Assembly: GCF_015704865.1 (NCBI RefSeq)
Contig: NZ_JADQTO010000014.1
Location: 1 to 64,000 of the forward strand
Reading direction: 5' to 3'
Length of the DNA: 64,000 bases
From: Actinoplanes aureus
Lineage (GTDB): Bacteria > Actinomycetota > Actinomycetes > Mycobacteriales > Micromonosporaceae
Part shown: piece by piece, positions 60,793 through 64,000 of the stretch
Numbering within the stretch: the first letter of the stretch is position 1
How the letters are laid out: each line of letters begins with the position of its first letter
The notes under the pieces: model-generated
Seen by the model: the letters and a program-made list of their open reading frames with translations, nothing else
The model's database searches: none
Told to the model about the DNA's origin: nothing
Program-made: the position numbers and the translations under genes

Positions 60793-62763
60793 ATGCCGTT
60801 GCTTCCCACACTCGGACGCACCGTCGGCACCGGTGTCCGGGCGGCTCGCCTGCTGGTGCGGAGTTCGGTGCGTGGCAGCGCCTGGGCGACCCGGCGGGTC
60901 GGCTCGGCCCGCGCCCGTGGCGCCGCCAACGAGATCGGCATGATCCGGCTCTTCGATCTGCACGCCATCTCCTGCGCGGGCGACGCGCTCATCGCGATCG
61001 GGCTGGCCGGGACGATCTTCAGCGTCCCGCTCGGCGAGGCCCGCAGCAAGGTGGCGCTCTACCTGCTCATCACGATGGTGCCGTTCGCGTTGCTGGCACC
61101 GGTGGTCGGCCCGCTGCTCGACCACTTCCGGCACGGCCGGCGGTACGCGCTGGCCACCACGATGCTCGGTCGCGCCTTCCTGGCCTACGTCATGGCCGAC
61201 AACCTGCTGGGCTGGGGACTCTATCCGGCCGCCTTCGGGGTGCTGGCCTTCTCCCGGGCGTACGGGGTGGCCCGCTCGGCCGCCGTGCCGCGCCTGCTCC
61301 CGGAGGGTGTGGGACTGTCCCAGGTGGGTGCCCGGGCCAGCGTGTACGGGACGTTCGCCGGCGCCCTCCTGGCCCCGATCGGCCTGCTCGCCTTCAAGTT
61401 CGGCCCACAGTGGCCGCTGCGGGTGGCCGCGATCATCTTCATGGTCGGCGTGGTCATCTCGCTGCGCCTGCCGCCCCGCGCCGACTCCGACCCGCCCGAG
61501 GCCATGCCCCGGCCCTGGCGGGCGGTGCTGCGGCTCGGCCGCGGCACGGAACGTCCGCTCGCCGGCCGCCTGGTCCTGGCCACCCTGATCGGCTCCGCGA
61601 GCCTGCGGCTGCTCTACGGCTTCCTGCTGCTCTTCCTGACCTTCGCGATCATGGGCGACGACCTGAACACCACCGCGCTCGGCACCGAGCTTAGCCGGGG
61701 CGCGGCGGTCGGCGTGGTCGGTGCGGCGCTCGCTCTCGGCACGTTCATCTCCACGGCGGCCGGGACCGGGCTCACCATCCGCCGCCCGCTCGCGCTCCAG
61801 TCCAGCGGCCTGGTGGTGACGGCCGGCGTGGCCGTGCTCGCCACCGTCTTCTACAACCTGGCGATGCTCACGCTGCTGGCGCTGCTCACCGCGGTCTTCA
61901 GCGGGATCGCCAAGCTGGCGGTCGACGCCAGCATCCAGGAACGGGTGCCGGAGAAACAGCGGGCCACCGCGTTCGCGCACTCCGAGACCGTGCTCATGCT
62001 GGCCTGGGTGGGTGGCGGCGGGATCGGCCTCATCCCGCTGACCGGCCGGCTCGGCGTGGGGCTGGCCGCCGTGCTGGCGGTGCTCGCGGCGGGCCGCGCG
62101 GCCTGGGCCGCGGCACGGTTGCACAACGAGCGCCTGGCCGGGCGCCCGGATGGCGAGGTACGTCCGGACGACGCCCCGGCGAAGACGAAACGCCGCCGGA
62201 CCGCACCGGCCGACGCGAAGGTGACCGATCCCGGGGCGTCGCCACGTCGTACGGCGAATTCCGAGGACTGGCTGGACGAGCGGCCGGACGCCTGGCCGGA
62301 GAGCGAGTTCGCGGCCGGGGCGCCGGCCGATCCGTGGCCGGAAGCGCCCACCGTGCCCGGACCGGGCAACACGGCCGCTCCCGCCCAGCGCGGCCCTCGA
62401 CCAGCCCGGGGGCACGCCACGGAGCCGGGCCGGACCGCCGAAAAAGGCGCGACCGGCCGCACCGGGACGAACCCACAGCGTGCGACAACCGACGCGGACG
62501 GCCTGGACCCGACCTTGGTGGAGCCGCCCGCGGGCCGGAAGTGGTGGCAGGGCCGCCGCAAGGACAAGGCAGCCGGAAGCCGGCCGAAAACCGAGGACCC
62601 GATCCGCCCTGCGGGGATCGATCCGGCCGAGGGCGGCGACCGCACGGAACGGACTGACCGTCCGGAACCTCCGGTGGCGCCACCGGGATACCACGTATAC
62701 CGGCCGTCCAGCGCAGGTTCGGGTACGCGGAACGGCGATCCTGGCCACGGCGAGGAGTCGTGA
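60793..62763 (+). CDS. MFS-like transporter with long disordered tail
   Basis: A 656-residue protein. About 12 membrane helices lie in residues 45-440 (LYLLITMVPFALLAPVVGPLLDHFRHGRRYAL is the signature loop). The last 215 residues are charged, Pro/Gly/Arg-rich, disordered and cytosolic, with TKRRRTAPADAKV and an end PPGYHVYRPSS. ATG 60793 has AGGA eight bases upstream; ATG 60784 is worse placed. The mqnB GTG overlaps its stop, so the two are coupled, which suggests a link to menaquinone or a simple operon. Substrate unknown. Confidence 0.87.
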   Translation: MPLLPTLGRTVGTGVRAARLLVRSSVRGSAWATRRVGSARARGAANEIGMIRLFDLHAISCAGDALIAIGLAGTIFSVPLGEARSKVALYLLITMVPFALLAPVVGPLLDHFRHGRRYALATTMLGRAFLAYVMADNLLGWGLYPAAFGVLAFSRAYGVARSAAVPRLLPEGVGLSQVGARASVYGTFAGALLAPIGLLAFKFGPQWPLRVAAIIFMVGVVISLRLPPRADSDPPEAMPRPWRAVLRLGRGTERPLAGRLVLATLIGSASLRLLYGFLLLFLTFAIMGDDLNTTALGTELSRGAAVGVVGAALALGTFISTAAGTGLTIRRPLALQSSGLVVTAGVAVLATVFYNLAMLTLLALLTAVFSGIAKLAVDASIQERVPEKQRATAFAHSETVLMLAWVGGGGIGLIPLTGRLGVGLAAVLAVLAAGRAAWAAARLHNERLAGRPDGEVRPDDAPAKTKRRRTAPADAKVTDPGASPRRTANSEDWLDERPDAWPESEFAAGAPADPWPEAPTVPGPGNTAAPAQRGPRPARGHATEPGRTAEKGATGRTGTNPQRATTDADGLDPTLVEPPAGRKWWQGRRKDKAAGSRPKTEDPIRPAGIDPAEGGDRTERTDRPEPPVAPPGYHVYRPSSAGSGTRNGDPGHGEES

Positions 62764-63392
62764 ACGCGTACCCCATCTTGATCGTGACCGCGGTGGCCGC
62801 TGAGGCCGATGCCCTTCGTGCCGAGCTCGACCCGGATCTTGTGGTGGTCGAGGCCGTCGGCGTCGGCCCGGCCGCCGCCGCCGCGGGAACCGCCCGGTTG
62901 CTCGCCGCGCGCACCTACCGTGCGGTGATCAGTGCCGGCATCGCCGGCGGCTTCCCCGGCCGGGCAGCCGTCGGCGGCACCGTGCTCGCCACCCGCAGCA
63001 TCGCGGCGGACCTGGGCGCCGAGACCCCCGACGGCTTCCTGCCGGTCGACGAACTGGGCTTCGGCAGCAGCGTCCTGGACTGCGACCCGGTGCTGGTCAA
63101 GGCGCTGCGCGCGGCCCTGCCCGGCGCGGTGACCGGCGACGTGCTCACGCTCAGCACGGTCACCGGCACGGCTGCGACCGCCGATCGGCTCGCGGCCCGC
63201 TTCCCGCAGGCGGTCGCTGAGGCGATGGAGGGGTACGGCGTGGCGTGCGCCGCCGCGGGCGCCGGCGTGCCGTTCGCCGAGCTCCGCACCGTCTCGAACC
63301 CGATCGGCCCACGCGACCGCGCCGCCTGGCGCCTCGCCGACGCCTTCGCCGCATTGCGTGCCGCCGCACCCGCCGTGGCCGCGCTGCCCTGA
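62760..63392 (+). CDS. mqnB: Futalosine hydrolase (menaquinone pathway)
   Basis: A 210-residue nucleosidase of the PNP/MTA-phosphorylase fold: LIVTAVAAEADALRAEL, VISAGIAGGFPGRAAVGG, and EAMEGYGVACAAAGAGVPFAELRTVSNPIGPRDRAAW, with the E-x-E/M-E-G active-site loop. In the futalosine route it frees hypoxanthine from futalosine to give dehypoxanthine futalosine. GTG 62760 overlaps the MFS stop. No other mqn gene is within the window. Confidence 0.92.
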   Translation: MNAYPILIVTAVAAEADALRAELDPDLVVVEAVGVGPAAAAAGTARLLAARTYRAVISAGIAGGFPGRAAVGGTVLATRSIAADLGAETPDGFLPVDELGFGSSVLDCDPVLVKALRAALPGAVTGDVLTLSTVTGTAATADRLAARFPQAVAEAMEGYGVACAAAGAGVPFAELRTVSNPIGPRDRAAWRLADAFAALRAAAPAVAALP

Positions 63393-63530
63393 CCGGACCG
63401 CCCTGACCGGACCGCCGGCCCGGGCGCCGGAATCCGTTACAGCGAAGCTGTTGCCGTTGTCGATCGAGACCGGCATGCTGCGCTGACAAGCCGTGGAACG
63501 GCGCGTGAACCATCGCGAGAGCGAGGCACG

Positions 63531-64000
63531 ATGAACGACGTGAGCGGGATCGGTATGACGCCTGCGGCCCGCGCCCGGCTGATCGGCGCCGGCTATGCCG
63601 CGCAGGGTCTGGGATACGCCGCGGTGGTCACCGCTCTGCCCACGTTCAAGGACCGGCAGGACATCGACGACACCTTCGTCTCGGTGATCCTGCTGGTGGT
63701 GTGCGTCGCCGCGGCCGCCGGCTCGGTACTGGCCGACCGGGTGGCCGCGCGCTGGGGCAGCCGGTACGCGCTGGCCTCCGGCCTGCTGCTGGTGGCGGCG
63801 GGGCTGGCCGGTGCCACGGTCGCCACGCCGAACGTGATCTTCACGGTGATCCTGCTGGCGTACGGCGTCGGTCTCGGTGCGGTGGACGCCTCGCTGAGCA
63901 TGCAGGGCGTGCTGGTACAGGCCCGGCTCGGGCGCAGTGTGATGAGCCGGCTCTTCGCCGCCTACACCGGCGCGGCGATCGTCGCGGCGCTGCTCATGTC
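63531..64000 (+). CDS. MFS transporter, 5' part (runs off the window edge)
   Basis: The first 156 codons of a major facilitator: MNDVSGIGMTPAARARL, then helices GAGYAAQGLGYAAVVTALP, VSVILLVVCVAAAAGSVLA, the loop ADRVAARWGSRYAL and LASGLLLVAAGLAGATVATP. ATG 63531 has GCGAGG upstream. The rest lies beyond the edge, so substrate and length are not known. It is 138 bases after mqnB and may be transcribed apart. Confidence 0.85.
   Translation, partial: MNDVSGIGMTPAARARLIGAGYAAQGLGYAAVVTALPTFKDRQDIDDTFVSVILLVVCVAAAAGSVLADRVAARWGSRYALASGLLLVAAGLAGATVATPNVIFTVILLAYGVGLGAVDASLSMQGVLVQARLGRSVMSRLFAAYTGAAIVAALLM

Overview
The window is a chromosomal stretch from a high-GC actinobacterium. The marks are strong G/C third-position bias, many GTG starts, and hallmark genes: SepH, an actinobacterial SigB/SigF-type sigma factor, DUF2530 and DUF3027 proteins, a tripeptidyl-aminopeptidase-type hydrolase, and the futalosine menaquinone pathway (mqnB). 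The overall set fits Micromonosporaceae, for example Actinoplanes, but that is inference from gene content. I see no rRNA, tRNA, CRISPR array, integrase, transposase or prophage. About 63 protein genes fill the window, mostly in short operons, and several convergent pairs overlap at their 3' ends.

Layout. 0-7.9 kb: partial sigma factor, DedA and SDR genes, a repeat-filled intergenic region, a secreted beta-propeller protein, a membrane-anchored phosphodiesterase, a GH18 chitinase lipoprotein and a LamG protein. 8-12.5 kb: two paralogous TPR proteins, a GDT1-type Mn exporter under a yybP-ykoY (Mn2+) riboswitch, and a secreted tripeptidyl aminopeptidase. 12.6-25.5 kb: amino-acid permease, GAF-GAF-GGDEF-EAL protein, GT2 glycosyltransferase, tandem crcB, a histidine kinase/response regulator/MMPL block, a quinone oxidoreductase, a GNAT and an orphan receiver. 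25.5-33.8 kb: ECF sigma/anti-sigma/S66 peptidase operon, a neprosin-type glutamic peptidase, a cysteine dioxygenase-rhodanese pair, small secreted proteins, TetR and a Wzm/Wzt-type ABC exporter.

33.8-36.4 kb is the most striking part. Two divergent paralogous secreted coiled-coil proteins with LAS-metallopeptidase-like ligands are each preceded by its own c-di-AMP (ydaO-yuaA) riboswitch. 36.4-41.5 kb holds a GH65 phosphorylase with a beta-phosphoglucomutase-type HAD enzyme, an HATPase anti-sigma-like protein and an MsmK/UgpC-type sugar ABC ATPase. Together these could import and phosphorolyse alpha-glucosides.

41.7-54.4 kb: a CDP-alcohol phosphotransferase fusion, a PspC protein behind a 17-bp inverted repeat, DUF4230, an acyl-CoA dehydrogenase, an aldose epimerase/nitroreductase pair, an MFS/pdxH pair, then citrate synthase-serC, sepH and thpR. 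54.4-64 kb: a TetR gene with a twin operator beside a small membrane protein, a MarR-MFS efflux operon, a purine permease, DUF2530 and DUF3027, an MFS-like protein with a long disordered tail coupled to mqnB, and a truncated MFS gene at the edge.

Regulation by RNA structure stands out: three riboswitches of two classes lie in 25 kb. One aptamer appears to share its 5' strand with the terminator of the gene upstream, and the same mRNA hides its Shine-Dalgarno in a hairpin. All functional calls rest on motif reading only.
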